A program made the translations under genes and the position numbers. This document shows positions 53,811 to 62,725 of a stretch of 64,000 bases of DNA, piece after piece; positions within the stretch are counted from its first letter, which is position 1, and every line of letters begins with the position of its first letter. The stretch lies in the NCBI RefSeq assembly GCF_027474525.2, contig NZ_CP114882.2, positions 806,001-870,000 of the forward strand, written 5' to 3'. The notes below the pieces were generated by a model that saw nothing but the letters and a program-made list of their open reading frames with translations, was not told the origin of the DNA and searched no databases. The DNA comes from Flavobacterium lacustre (GTDB lineage: Bacteria; Bacteroidota; Bacteroidia; Flavobacteriales; Flavobacteriaceae).

Positions 53811-54842
53811 TTAATTTTTTCCAATTAATACTTTACCACTTCTTTTGTTGCCATTGAAGACACTTGCATTATTGTTTGCACTCCCATTACTTGGTGTTAC
53901 TAACAAAACAATAATAACAATTACAAAATCCAATAATATACAACCCATTAATACAACAAATTGATACATGCTAAAGTTTTTTACTGCGTGTTCAAATGCA
54001 AATCCGATTTTCCCTACATCCTGTGTTTTCGAAACTTCTGGAGTAAATCTAAATTTGTTTTCTCCTAAAATTGAATGTGCACGATTTCCTAATTTATTAT
54101 AGTCAGATAATGATTCATCAATCAATCCTTGTGAAATATCATCTTTTTCTTTTTTAGAAAGCAATAATAAGTCTTGAATTTTTTTATTCCATTTCAAAAC
54201 TGCTCCTTCAATATCTCTTTTCAAATTTCTTTCGTCAGGTGATAATTGAGTAATCATATCGTCTATTTGTTCTCCCATTCTTAAAGCTAAATCTTTATAA
54301 TCATTGTTCACTGCTTTAAGTAATGTCATTTTTTTTCCAGTTAATTTTTCAATGTCACGAATTATTCCGTTTGCCTCTGTACCAATTCCTGGATTTCCTG
54401 GGTCAATAATTTGCAACATTAATTTTTTCTTTTCAGTTTCAACATTTCCAGCAATTTTTTTGTCAATTGCATATTCTAACTTTGATTCAACATCAGATTC
54501 TAAATTATTAAACCTTTGGTTGATATCTCTCAATTCTGTTGTATAAATATCGGTTCTCATAAATCTAGTGTACAAAGCATTAAAATTTGCTATAAAGCAA
54601 AAAGATGCAATAAAAATATAGATTCCAACCAAACTTGAAGTTGAACGACCTTCAATTTTTGCAACTCTAATCATCCAAACTAAAAACAATAACAAAAGCG
54701 ACAGAACCATTGCAATAACAAATGATGCTGGACCAAAAATTTGGTCTAATCCAAGCCAAGTTTGATAAAAACTTACACTAATTAATAATATGGCGAGAAT
54801 TGCCAAAAAAAGGTCAGTAGCACTAATTGATTTTTTACTCAT
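53811..54842 (-). CDS. Four-helix membrane protein with a periplasmic helical domain
   Basis: A 343-residue protein with three N-terminal helices (about residues 8-28, 35-58 and 68-90) and one C-terminal helix (290-316). Between them, residues 92-288 are a charged, helical region with coiled-coil character (VESKLEYAIDKKIAG, IEKLTGKKMTLLKAV). By helix count this region should face the periplasm if the N-terminus is inside. No known family was recognised. It is the first gene of the operon, so it could sense an envelope signal and pass it to the GTPase, which starts 6 bases after its stop. Confidence 0.72.
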   Translation of the reverse strand: MSKKSISATDLFLAILAILLISVSFYQTWLGLDQIFGPASFVIAMVLSLLLLFLVWMIRVAKIEGRSTSSLVGIYIFIASFCFIANFNALYTRFMRTDIYTTELRDINQRFNNLESDVESKLEYAIDKKIAGNVETEKKKLMLQIIDPGNPGIGTEANGIIRDIEKLTGKKMTLLKAVNNDYKDLALRMGEQIDDMITQLSPDERNLKRDIEGAVLKWNKKIQDLLLLSKKEKDDISQGLIDESLSDYNKLGNRAHSILGENKFRFTPEVSKTQDVGKIGFAFEHAVKNFSMYQFVVLMGCILLDFVIVIIVLLVTPSNGSANNNASVFNGNKRSGKVLIGKN

Positions 54843-55390
54843 TGTTTTTTATTTATAGTTAATTATTGGTTATGATTTATTTTTTTCTATGATTTTTGGC
54901 AGAATATCATTCAACTTTGTATATACTCATTTTAAAGTATCTACCATACCCCCCTTATTGTGCATATTGTCGCTATTCATAGTGCATAACAATTAAATGC
55001 ATTTGCAGTAATTATCTTCCAAATAATCCAAAAAAGCTTTTCGTTTGTTTTGGTCATTAGACTATCTCATCTATTGATTATCGTAAAATAACACTCAAAA
55101 ATAATTAAGCTGATTTAATCCGTTTTACGGTTTTCCTCATTTGGGTCAAAAAAGAATACATTATTTTTTTAATTTCATGGAAAAGCCTATTTTTTGTTGG
55201 GTCGAGGAGGCTACAAAGAAACTTGTTTTAGAAAAACATCTTAACCTAAATTGGTTTTTGAGCTTCAATTACCTTTGATTAAAGCTAATTATGATGCCTA
55301 AAATCCCATTGAATAAAGTCAACGGCTATTCAAGGAATGAGGGGATTATTGGAGTTCGTGTGTGGAACTTATGGGATTGTAGGTTGAAAT
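54843..55390. other. Upstream region of the five-gene operon
   Basis: About 550 AT-rich bases without a credible gene. No complete TAnnTTTG/TTTG pair was found in front of the operon; a lone TATTTTTG on the minus strand at 55096-55103 is the closest. The right end runs into the structured element at 55391. Confidence 0.45.
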
Positions 55391-55450
55391 GGGTTCGCGT
55401 GAGGGATAGTAGCAGCTACCGAAGTAGCGCGTATAGCCCGACCGGAATAG
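55391..55450. ncRNA. Structured intergenic element, type 2
   Basis: GCGTGAGGGATA at the left and TATAGCCCGACC at the right can pair through GGGATA and TAT..CCC. Inside, GCTAC-CGAA-GTAGC forms a tetraloop hairpin (55415-55428). From memory this belongs to a sequence group common between flavobacterial genes; unverified. It lies directly next to the proC terminator. Orientation and function are unknown. Confidence 0.45.
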
Positions 55451-55451
55451 C

Positions 55452-55492
55452 AAAAGGGTCTTCTCAACGTTACGCTGAGAAGACCCTTTTTG
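55452..55492 (-). terminator. Terminator of proC
   Basis: AAAAGGGTCTTCTCA pairs with TGAGAAGACCCTTTT around a 9-base loop. It lies 27 bases beyond the proC stop; T-runs are on both sides. Confidence 0.88.
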
Positions 55493-55518
55493 GTATTGTG
55501 GTCACGCCCAAATGGGGT

Positions 55519-56295
55519 TTATCCTTTGATTTGTTTTAAGGAGGTTTTGATTCCTTTGATTAAGGAAGAACTGAATCCGTGTAGTTCCATTTCGTTTAGT
55601 CCGGCAATGGTACAGCCTTGTGGTGTGGTTACGCGGTCGATTAATTGTTCCGGGTGTCCTTTTTCTTCGAGCAGCATTTCGGCAGCGCCTTTTACGGTTT
55701 GTGCGGAGATGGCTAATGCGGTTTGCCAGTCAAATCCTATTTCGATTCCGGCTTGCATGGAGGCGCGAATGTACCTTAGGGCAAATGCGGTTCCGCTGGC
55801 GGCAAGTACTGTTGCAGCATCCATTAGTTTTTCGTCGATGATGGGTGCGGTGCCTAATGTTTGAAAAAGGGCTACGGTATCTTGTGCTTTTTCTTTGTTT
55901 TTTTCGTGAAATGCGATACAGGTTGCTGAGGCGCCAAACTGTGCGGCTATATTTGGCATGATTCGGACAGCGCTATTGGACTCGCCTATCTTGTTTTGAA
56001 GATTTTCGATTGATAATCCGCTTACCGCCGAAGCGATTACTTTGTTTGAAATTGCAGGAAGGATTTCGGCCAAAACAGTATCTACCTGATACGGTTTTAT
56101 GGTCAGGATGATGACATCGGCTTCTTGAATTTCGTGTGTATTATTGGTTGAAACGGTTACCCCCAGTTTTTCCAGATAGAGGATACTGGCGGTGTTTCGT
56201 CTGGTTACGGTTACTTGGTTTTGTGATGCAAACTTTGATAATCCTAATGCGATAGAAACGCCTAAGTTTCCGCCGCCAATGATGTGTACTTTCAT
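55519..56295 (-). CDS. proC: Pyrroline-5-carboxylate reductase
   Basis: A 258-residue NAD(P)H-dependent reductase that makes proline from pyrroline-5-carboxylate. The N-terminal Rossmann motif is VHIIGGGNLGVSIALGLS. VIILTIKPYQVDTVL, IMPNIAAQFG and the C-terminal signature RVTTPQGCTIAGLNEME (with the catalytic/substrate-binding residues) follow in order. Length is near normal. It is cytoplasmic and monocistronic, ending at a strong terminator. Confidence 0.92.
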   Translation of the reverse strand: MKVHIIGGGNLGVSIALGLSKFASQNQVTVTRRNTASILYLEKLGVTVSTNNTHEIQEADVIILTIKPYQVDTVLAEILPAISNKVIASAVSGLSIENLQNKIGESNSAVRIMPNIAAQFGASATCIAFHEKNKEKAQDTVALFQTLGTAPIIDEKLMDAATVLAASGTAFALRYIRASMQAGIEIGFDWQTALAISAQTVKGAAEMLLEEKGHPEQLIDRVTTPQGCTIAGLNEMELHGFSSSLIKGIKTSLKQIKG

Positions 56296-56410
56296 GAGCT
56301 GTTCTGGTTTTCCTATCCCCGGTGCTCTAAAGGAAAGCGCGCCGATAGGGGAATTTGTTGGTTGTATTGGTTTAGTTGTTTATTTGGTTCAAAAAATATA
56401 CTATTGCGTT

Positions 56411-56463
56411 TTTCACTTCTCACTTCTCACTTCTCACTCTTCACTTTTCACTTCTCCCTTTTG
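56411..56463. repeat. Pyrimidine-rich CACTTCT microsatellite
   Basis: Several imperfect copies of the 7-base unit TCACTTC in tandem, between the proC start and the mgtE stop. The array probably arose by replication slippage. Confidence 0.7.
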
Positions 56464-56470
56464 ACACTTT

Positions 56471-57823
56471 CTAAAATCCCAAAATCATTTTTGCTATCGA
56501 AAAATAAATCAGAATTCCACATATGTCATTACTGGTGGTTATAAATGGTCCGGTTGCCAAGGCAGGGTCAATTCCGAATTTGTCTAATAACAACGGAATG
56601 AATGTCCCAATTAATGAGGCTATAATAATTACTGAAACTAGTGCTATGGTTACGATTATGCCTATAATGAACTCTACATTGAGCAAAAAATGACTGCCTA
56701 AAAACAAGATGGTTGCCAGAATGACTCCGTTGAGCAGACTCAATGAAACTTCTTTGATTAATCGGTTGAATAAAGAGCCACTCAAGGTATTGTTAGCCAA
56801 ACCCTGCACGATAATTGCCGAAGATTGTACGCCAACATTCCCCGCCATTGCCGCAATAAGTGGCGTGAAAAAGAATAAATTGCCGTGTTCGAGCATCGCT
56901 CCTTCAAATAAACCAAGTACTCTTACAGTGATGAAACCGCCTAAAAGTGCGAGTACTAACCAAGGCAAACGGGCTTTGGTCAATTCCATAATGCTGTCAT
57001 CGGCCTCAACGTCTTGTGAGATACCTGCTGCCAACTGGTAATCCTGATCGGCTTCGTCCTTGATTACATCTACGATATCATCAATGGTGATTCGGCCTAC
57101 TAATCGGCCCAGTTCATCAACTACAGGAATGGCTTCTAAATCGTATTTTTGCATGATACGCGCTACCTCAACATCTTCAGTATCTACTTTTACGGAGTTC
57201 AGTTTTCGGATGTACACATCGCTGATGGGTGTTCTGGAAGAAGTGGTGAGTAAATCTTTGAGCGACAATCGGCCTTTTAATCGGTCTTCGTCATCGACTA
57301 CATAAATAGAATGGACTCTGGAAATGTTCTCGGCCTGAATGCGCATTTCTTTGATGCAGGTAAGTACGTTCCAATTTTCGTTGACTTTTACCAACTCTTT
57401 GTGCATGATTCCTCCGGCTGTATCTTCGTGATACCGCAACAAATCAACAATATCCTTGGCATGCTCAACGTCTTGAAGTTCTGATATTACTTCGGCTTTG
57501 ATGTCCTGAGAAAGTTCCGCAATAATATCGGCCGCATCATTGGTTTCGAGTTCATCGAGCTCTTCTGCAATCTCTTTTGGCGAAAGCCTTTTTAAGATAT
57601 TTTCACGCAAATCATCTTCTAATTCCAGAAGAATCTCCGCCGTTTTATCACTGTCTAATACTTTGAAAATATAGGTCGCCTCTTCAAAATCAAGCTCGTC
57701 CAGAATTTCGGCTATATCAGCATGGTGCATGTCATTCAATAAAACTTCCAGTTGCTGGTCGTTTTTACTTTGAATGAGTTGCTCTAATTCATGAATTAGT
57801 TCTTTGCTGATTTTAAACTCCAT
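56471..57823 (-). CDS. mgtE: Magnesium transporter MgtE
   Basis: A 450-residue magnesium channel. The cytoplasmic N-terminal MgtE_N domain (superhelix with [16 protein letters not shown] repeats) is followed by two CBS domains ([20 protein letters not shown] and the [19 protein letters not shown] end). Five membrane helices follow, including [18 protein letters not shown], the pore-lining GNVGxQ motif. The N and CBS domains sense Mg2+ and close the pore. Its start overlaps the rsmA stop by 11 bases, so they are cotranscribed, rsmA first. Confidence 0.94.
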   Translation of the reverse strand: MEFKISKELIHELEQLIQSKNDQQLEVLLNDMHHADIAEILDELDFEEATYIFKVLDSDKTAEILLELEDDLRENILKRLSPKEIAEELDELETNDAADIIAELSQDIKAEVISELQDVEHAKDIVDLLRYHEDTAGGIMHKELVKVNENWNVLTCIKEMRIQAENISRVHSIYVVDDEDRLKGRLSLKDLLTTSSRTPISDVYIRKLNSVKVDTEDVEVARIMQKYDLEAIPVVDELGRLVGRITIDDIVDVIKDEADQDYQLAAGISQDVEADDSIMELTKARLPWLVLALLGGFITVRVLGLFEGAMLEHGNLFFFTPLIAAMAGNVGVQSSAIIVQGLANNTLSGSLFNRLIKEVSLSLLNGVILATILFLGSHFLLNVEFIIGIIVTIALVSVIIIASLIGTFIPLLLDKFGIDPALATGPFITTSNDICGILIYFSIAKMILGF

Positions 57824-58592
57824 CGGCTTCTATTTTTTGGGTAAGTTCTATGAACTGTTCTACACTAAGTTGCTCCGGGCGAAGGTCAAAAACACTGTCT
57901 TCCCTGAGATTATCGGACAAATTTAAGGTTTTTAAACTGTTACGCAAGGTTTTTCTGCGTTGTTGAAAAGCGGTTTTCACGACTGTAAAAAACAATTTTT
58001 CACCGCAAGGCAAACTGAAATCTTCTTTTCGGCGCAAACGCAAAACACCCGATTTTACTTTTGGCGGCGGATTAAAAACATGCTCGTCTACGGTAAACAA
58101 ATATTCGGCATCGTAAAAAGCCTGAGCCAATACCGACAGAATTCCGTAGGTTTTGCTTCCTTTCTTTTCGCAAATGCGTTCGGCTACTTCTTTCTGGAAC
58201 ATTCCGGCAAACTCTGGAATCTGGTTTCTCATTTCTAATGTTCTGAAAACAATTTGAGTCGAAATATTATACGGGAAATTCCCGATTATAGCGAATTGCT
58301 TACCGTCAAAAACTTCGTTGATGTTGTATTTCAAGAAGTCTTTTGAAATGATTTTGTCTTTTAGCTTTGGGTAATTGGCATCTAGATAGGTTACTGATTC
58401 AGTATCAATTTCAATCACATACGTATTGATGGGTTTGTCTAATAAATATTTTGTCAAAACACCCATTCCCGGACCTATTTCTAACACATCGTCATATCCT
58501 TGTAAATTCAAAGTGTCGGCGATGGCCTGGGCGATGCTTTCATCTTTCAGGAAATGTTGTCCGAGGTGTTTTTTAGCTTTTACTTTTTCCAT
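57813..58592 (-). CDS. rsmA: 16S rRNA (A1518/A1519) dimethyltransferase
   Basis: A 259-residue KsgA/RsmA that dimethylates two adenines in helix 45 of 16S rRNA. The SAM-binding motif [23 protein letters not shown] and the catalytic [12 protein letters not shown] (the NxPY motif) are visible. The C-terminal helical domain FRLRP-like segment [14 protein letters not shown] is normal. It precedes mgtE with an 11-base overlap. A 49-bp tandem repeat lies about 90 bases upstream. Confidence 0.95.
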   Translation of the reverse strand: MEKVKAKKHLGQHFLKDESIAQAIADTLNLQGYDDVLEIGPGMGVLTKYLLDKPINTYVIEIDTESVTYLDANYPKLKDKIISKDFLKYNINEVFDGKQFAIIGNFPYNISTQIVFRTLEMRNQIPEFAGMFQKEVAERICEKKGSKTYGILSVLAQAFYDAEYLFTVDEHVFNPPPKVKSGVLRLRRKEDFSLPCGEKLFFTVVKTAFQQRRKTLRNSLKTLNLSDNLREDSVFDLRPEQLSVEQFIELTQKIEADGV

Positions 58593-58679
58593 ATTGTCAT
58601 TAAGAGGCTGTGCCGTCTCGCTTTATTTTTGGTTTATTTTTCCCGAATGCGCAATGTGTATATTCGTAATCATTTATTC
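58593..58679. other. rsmA upstream stretch before the 49-bp repeat
   Basis: About 87 bases of mixed sequence with no recognisable promoter pair or gene. Confidence 0.4.
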
Positions 58680-58875
58680 TACATGTTTCCAACGGATTAA
58701 AATCCATTGCTACAATATGCCTCGTTCCTACATGTTTCCAACGGATTAAAATCCATTGCTACAATATACCTCGTTCCTACATATTTCCAACGGATTAAAA
58801 TCCATTGCTACAACATACCTCGTTCCTACATATTTCCAACGGATTAAAATCCGTTGCTACAATATACCTAGTTCC
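58680..58875. repeat. Four-copy 49-bp direct repeat
   Basis: Units start at 58680, 58729, 58778 and 58827, with a partial fifth at 58876. Each holds CCAACGGATTAAAATCCRTTG, an inverted repeat, then GCTACAATATRCCTCGTTCC. Copies differ by only a few bases, and unit 4 has a perfect CAACGGATTAAAATCCGTTG. The whole unit is conserved with no unique spacer. Confidence 0.88.
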
Positions 58876-58912
58876 TACGGAACTCTTATGTTACAAGCTA
58901 GAGTCACTAAAA

Positions 58913-59224
58913 CTAATGCTCGCTTATCAACTCCAGTTCGGTTCTGAAAGTCAACATTCGATCACCAAAAAGTTTGGTCCCTTCATCCCTAAAAGCAGGC
59001 GCGTCTTCCTGATAATATTTCTCTAAAGTCTCTTTGCTGTCGGTAGTATATTGAACCGAATAAGTAACCCCGCCCATCTCTTCTTCGACTAAAACGCGAA
59101 CCATTCGCGCTCCGGAGAATTTACCTGTAGCCAAAACTTCCGGAATGTGTTTGTGTTGCATCCAAATCATCCATTGATCGTGAACGCTTTCGTGTATGTT
59201 TGTGGTGACGTTGTATATAATCAT
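58913..59224 (-). CDS. DUF4286 family protein
   Basis: A 103-residue cytoplasmic protein. It begins MIIYNVTTNIHESVHDQWM and has the family stretches MQHKHIPEVLATGKFSGA and YYQEDAPAFRDEGTKLFGDR. DUF4286 is a small alpha/beta fold of unknown function, similar in shape to ferredoxin-like dimeric barrels. It is commonly found next to rsmA in Bacteroidota and lies upstream of the 49-bp repeat here. Confidence 0.85.
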   Translation of the reverse strand: MIIYNVTTNIHESVHDQWMIWMQHKHIPEVLATGKFSGARMVRVLVEEEMGGVTYSVQYTTDSKETLEKYYQEDAPAFRDEGTKLFGDRMLTFRTELELISEH

Positions 59225-59229
59225 TTTAG

Positions 59230-59280
59230 GTATTGGGTTTTGGGTGTTAGGTTTTGGGTGTTTGGTGTTGGGTTTTGTAT
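59230..59280. repeat. Short GGGTTTTGGGTGTT tandem repeat
   Basis: TTGGGTTTTGGGTGTTAGG is followed by further imperfect copies (TTTTGGGTGTTTGGTG, TTGGGTTTTG). It lies between the DUF4286 start and the TPR gene stop. Low-complexity slippage is the simplest explanation. Confidence 0.6.
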
Positions 59281-59284
59281 TAAA

Positions 59285-61063
59285 TTATAAATTGGTGTCT
59301 CCTCTTAATTGTCTGTATTTTCGCCTTGCTTCTACAAAATAAATGCTGTCTTCGTGAGCAAAAATTATTTTTTCATATAATGGCTTTGCCTTTTCGGGCA
59401 GTTGCAATTGTCTGTTATAAATTTCTGCCGAAAAATATAAGGCTTCGTCTATGTAAATTCCGTCGCTGTGCTGGTCAATAATAGCTTGGTATTGGCTTAA
59501 AGCCAAAGTAAAATCCCCTCGCTTTTCGAAAATTTTTCCCAACCGCAACAACGTGACTGCTTCTATTTCCTCTCCTTTGTGTTTTTGCAAAATGGTTTGA
59601 AACTGAATGATCGCTTCCTGAATTCTGTTTTGATACAAAAGGAAATCGCCTTTTGCAAATGCCGCCAAAGCTGTTTGTGTCGAATCGGCAACGGTATTGT
59701 CATTAATCAACAAGAAATATTCTAAAGCATCATTAGCAATCAATTGCGTATTGGCTGATTTCAATTCCTTGAATTGCTTCAAAGCCCACACAAAATCGGT
59801 TTTGAAATAACTGGTTTTAGCCGCTTTTAAACTCGCTTCATGCGCCACAATATCATTCTTTAAATCCAATTCTATTTGGGAATAATACAATAATGCCTGA
59901 TTGAATTTTTCTTCGTAAAGCAGAATATCCGCCAACTCCATTTTGGCCTGAGCCTTTTCATACTCATTCAACGGTAATTCGAGCGCGCGCTTTACAATGG
60001 TTTTTCCTTCTTCGGGATTTTTCATATTAAAAGCTACAAAATATGCCTGAATCAGCTGCAAAGATACAGTAAAAGGACTTATTTCAAATTGTTTCAGCAA
60101 ACCGGCTAATTCTGCGTTGATCGTTTCAAAGTCTTTTTCCGGTGCCGTTTCTATTTTCATTGTTATCAAATAGGAATTGGCTTGAATCAACAACTCTAAA
60201 TCTTTGGTGTTTTCTAATACAAAACCTAAAATTTCCTTTGCCGCTTCGGGATTGTTTTCTTCAATCGCCAATTGTCCTAAATTCACAATATTAGCAAGGG
60301 ATTCCGGATCGCGTCTGTAGATGGCTTTTTCCTGAATAAAGGCTTTTTCGAACTCTTTTTGCTGCACATAAAACCAACTCAAATAACGGTTCCAAAAAAT
60401 ATCCTGATTTTTTTGAGTTCGAAGAATTAACGATTTTCGCAACATTTCCTTGAATACTGAATCGCCTTCATCCGTCATGAAACGGGCAAGTTGATTTTGA
60501 ATCAATATTGAATTCTGCGGATTGGCAAACGCTTCGTCCAGAAAAGTCGAAATCATCATTTCCTGATTTCCCAATTGTCCGTAAAGCAATCCAACTTGGT
60601 AATTGAAATTAAAATTAGGTTCTAATGTTGCTGCCGTTTGGTAGGATTTCAACGCATATTCCAACAGCACTTTTTTCTCAAATGAATTTGAGATTCCGTA
60701 GACTTCGTTTGGATTTTTTTTGATTCGGTCTAAAGCCTGTTCGTAGTAATTTTGGGCTTTGACATCGTTTTTTTGCAACTGAAAATTATAACCTAATTCC
60801 ACCAAGAGTGTGCCTTGTTTGTATGTATTGAACCGCTCGGTAATAGCTTTTTCAGCCGTATCAAACTGCTGTAATTGCTGGTAACAATCTATTGTTCTGA
60901 GAAAATATTGAGAATTTTGAGGGATGCTCTTGAGTAACTCTTCGTAACTGATTTTGGCTTTCTCAAAATCGCCTTTATCATAATAATACTGCGCTAATTG
61001 TTCGTTTTGCGAAAAACAAACCAATGAAAAAAACAAGGAAATATGTAGCAAGAGTTTTTTCAT
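59285..61063 (-). CDS. Tetratricopeptide repeat protein, exported
   Basis: A 592-residue protein with a signal peptide (KKLLLHISLFFSLVCFSQ). The rest is a string of TPR-like helix pairs: for example YYYDKGDFEKAKISYEELL near residue 30, and late ones RIQEAIIQFQTILQKH and GDFTLALSQYQAIIDQHSDG near 490-540. The last 80 residues recall the gliding/outer-membrane assembly TPR proteins, but no specific name is safe. It probably acts in the periplasm as a scaffold. It is followed by DUF4286 on the same strand after about 60 bases. Confidence 0.82.
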   Translation of the reverse strand: MKKLLLHISLFFSLVCFSQNEQLAQYYYDKGDFEKAKISYEELLKSIPQNSQYFLRTIDCYQQLQQFDTAEKAITERFNTYKQGTLLVELGYNFQLQKNDVKAQNYYEQALDRIKKNPNEVYGISNSFEKKVLLEYALKSYQTAATLEPNFNFNYQVGLLYGQLGNQEMMISTFLDEAFANPQNSILIQNQLARFMTDEGDSVFKEMLRKSLILRTQKNQDIFWNRYLSWFYVQQKEFEKAFIQEKAIYRRDPESLANIVNLGQLAIEENNPEAAKEILGFVLENTKDLELLIQANSYLITMKIETAPEKDFETINAELAGLLKQFEISPFTVSLQLIQAYFVAFNMKNPEEGKTIVKRALELPLNEYEKAQAKMELADILLYEEKFNQALLYYSQIELDLKNDIVAHEASLKAAKTSYFKTDFVWALKQFKELKSANTQLIANDALEYFLLINDNTVADSTQTALAAFAKGDFLLYQNRIQEAIIQFQTILQKHKGEEIEAVTLLRLGKIFEKRGDFTLALSQYQAIIDQHSDGIYIDEALYFSAEIYNRQLQLPEKAKPLYEKIIFAHEDSIYFVEARRKYRQLRGDTNL

Positions 61064-61184
61064 TGTTACTTTTTTTATGAAACAACACTTAATCCAAAGT
61101 CATAAAAACCGCAAATTCGCAAATTATTTTAAATTCAATAAAAATAAAATTTGCGAATTCGCGGTAAATAAAAATGGACTAAAT

Positions 61185-62456
61185 TTAGTCTATAATATCA
61201 AACCCGCAGAACGGACGCAATACTTCCGGTATTACAATTCCTTCCGGTGTTTGGTAGTTTTCTAAAATTCCAGCCAGCACTCTTGGCAAAGCCAATGAAC
61301 TTCCGTTTAAGGTGTGTGCCAATTGGTTTTTTCCGTCTTTGTCTTTGAAACGCAATTTCAAACGATTGGCTTGAAACGTTTCAAAATTAGATACTGAACT
61401 GATTTCTAACCAACGTTCCTGAGCGGTAGAATACACTTCAAAATCATACGTCAACGCGGATGTGAATCCCATATCGCCACCACAAAGACGCAATATTCGG
61501 TACGGCAATTTTAATTCCTGAAGGATTCCTTTTACGTGTTCTACCATTCCGTCTAAGGCTTCATACGACTTCTCCGGATGTTCTACTCGTACAATTTCGA
61601 CTTTGTCAAATTGATGCAAACGGTTTAATCCACGAACATGCGCACCGTAAGAACCTGCTTCTCTACGGAAACATGGCGTGTATGCTGTACATAAAATTGG
61701 CAATTCGTTTTCGTTTAAGATTACATCTCTAAACAAGTTGGTTACCGGAACTTCGGCAGTTGGAATCAAGTATAAATTATCTGTAGCGTCGTGGTACATT
61801 TGCCCTTCTTTGTCCGGCAATTGTCCCGTTCCATAAGCAGAAGCTTCGTTTACCATGTGTGGCACTTGCATCTCTTTGTAACCTGCTGCTGTATTTTTGT
61901 CTAAAAAATAATTGATTAAGGCACGTTGTAATTTGGCTCCTTTTCCTTTGTAAACCGGAAATCCTGCACCCGTAATTTTCACTCCTAATTCAAAATCAAT
62001 GATGTCATATTTTTTTACCAATTCCCAATGTGGCAATGCACCTTCATGCAAAACCGGGACATCTCCTTCTTGAAAAACGTTTAAATTTTCCTCAGGTGTT
62101 TTACCAACCGGAACAATATCTGCCGGAAGATTAGGTAACGTATATAATTTTTCGGTTAATTCCAGCGCAAGTGCATCGGCTGTTTCAGCTAATTTTTTGC
62201 TTTTTTCTTTTAACAGAACTGTTTTTTCTTTTAAAATGGCCGCTTTTGATTTGTCGCCATTTTTCATCAATTCACCAATGTCTTTGGATAATTTATTAGA
62301 TTCTGATAAAATTCCGTCCAACTCTACTTGCGTAGCGCGACGTTTTTCATCCAGTTGTACCACTTCTTCAACAACAGATTTGGCATCCATATTTCTTTTT
62401 GCCAAAGCGTTGATTACTTTCTCCTGATTTTCTCTAATAAATGCGATTTGTAACAT
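61185..62456 (-). CDS. serS: Seryl-tRNA synthetase
   Basis: A 423-residue class II synthetase that charges tRNA-Ser. A long N-terminal antiparallel coiled coil (residues 30-100) grips the tRNA. Motif 2 is FRREAGSYGAHVRGLNRLHQ, motif 3 ends with GSSLALPRVLAGILEN, and the C-terminus is VIPEVLRPFCGFDIID. Serine-binding Thr and Glu residues are in TAEVPVTNL and FDKVEIVRVE. It is monocistronic with a predicted promoter at 62497-62532. Confidence 0.96.
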   Translation of the reverse strand: MLQIAFIRENQEKVINALAKRNMDAKSVVEEVVQLDEKRRATQVELDGILSESNKLSKDIGELMKNGDKSKAAILKEKTVLLKEKSKKLAETADALALELTEKLYTLPNLPADIVPVGKTPEENLNVFQEGDVPVLHEGALPHWELVKKYDIIDFELGVKITGAGFPVYKGKGAKLQRALINYFLDKNTAAGYKEMQVPHMVNEASAYGTGQLPDKEGQMYHDATDNLYLIPTAEVPVTNLFRDVILNENELPILCTAYTPCFRREAGSYGAHVRGLNRLHQFDKVEIVRVEHPEKSYEALDGMVEHVKGILQELKLPYRILRLCGGDMGFTSALTYDFEVYSTAQERWLEISSVSNFETFQANRLKLRFKDKDGKNQLAHTLNGSSLALPRVLAGILENYQTPEGIVIPEVLRPFCGFDIID

Positions 62457-62496
62457 AGCTTAATTTTTTAAACGCTAACTTTTATAATAACGGTAG

Positions 62497-62532
62497 CAAA
62501 TTTAAGGAAATGTTTGGGACTTATAAGACAAA
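62497..62532 (-). promoter_or_regulatory. Predicted promoter of serS
   Basis: The minus strand reads TTTG (62532-62529), 24 bases, then TAAATTTG (62504-62497). The -7 box is a full match and the spacing is slightly long. Confidence 0.42.
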
Positions 62533-62582
62533 GTTTTAAGGAAAAGGAGAATATCCTGATTCAAATGCATTGGACTTTTTTT

Positions 62583-62711
62583 AAACACATAGAATCATAG
62601 AAAAATTAAGACTGAAAAAAGTTTGATAGCATTTCATTTTCACATAGCTATACATTCTAAATAAAATGAAATGCCTTTTTAACAGACTAAAAGTTATGTT
62701 TCTATGTGTTT
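62583..62711. repeat. MITE-like inverted-repeat element, copy B
   Basis: Left end AAACACATAGAATCATAGAA pairs with right end TATGTTTCTATGTGTTT. It shares TTCACATAGCTAT (62639) and TGAAATGCCTT (62667) with copy A, at similar offsets. A second internal stem GCATTTCATTTT/AAAATGAAATGC is present. It sits between serS and the DUF4375-like gene. Confidence 0.75.
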
Positions 62712-62725
62712 AAAAATAAAATCTA

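Noticed and set aside
55291..55539. 82-residue plus-strand frame
   Set aside because: It runs through the structured element and the proC terminator, which explain the sequence better than a coding region.
58680..58875. CRISPR array
   Set aside because: The whole 49-bp unit is conserved across copies. There are no unique spacers, no cas genes and only four units, so it is a plain tandem repeat.
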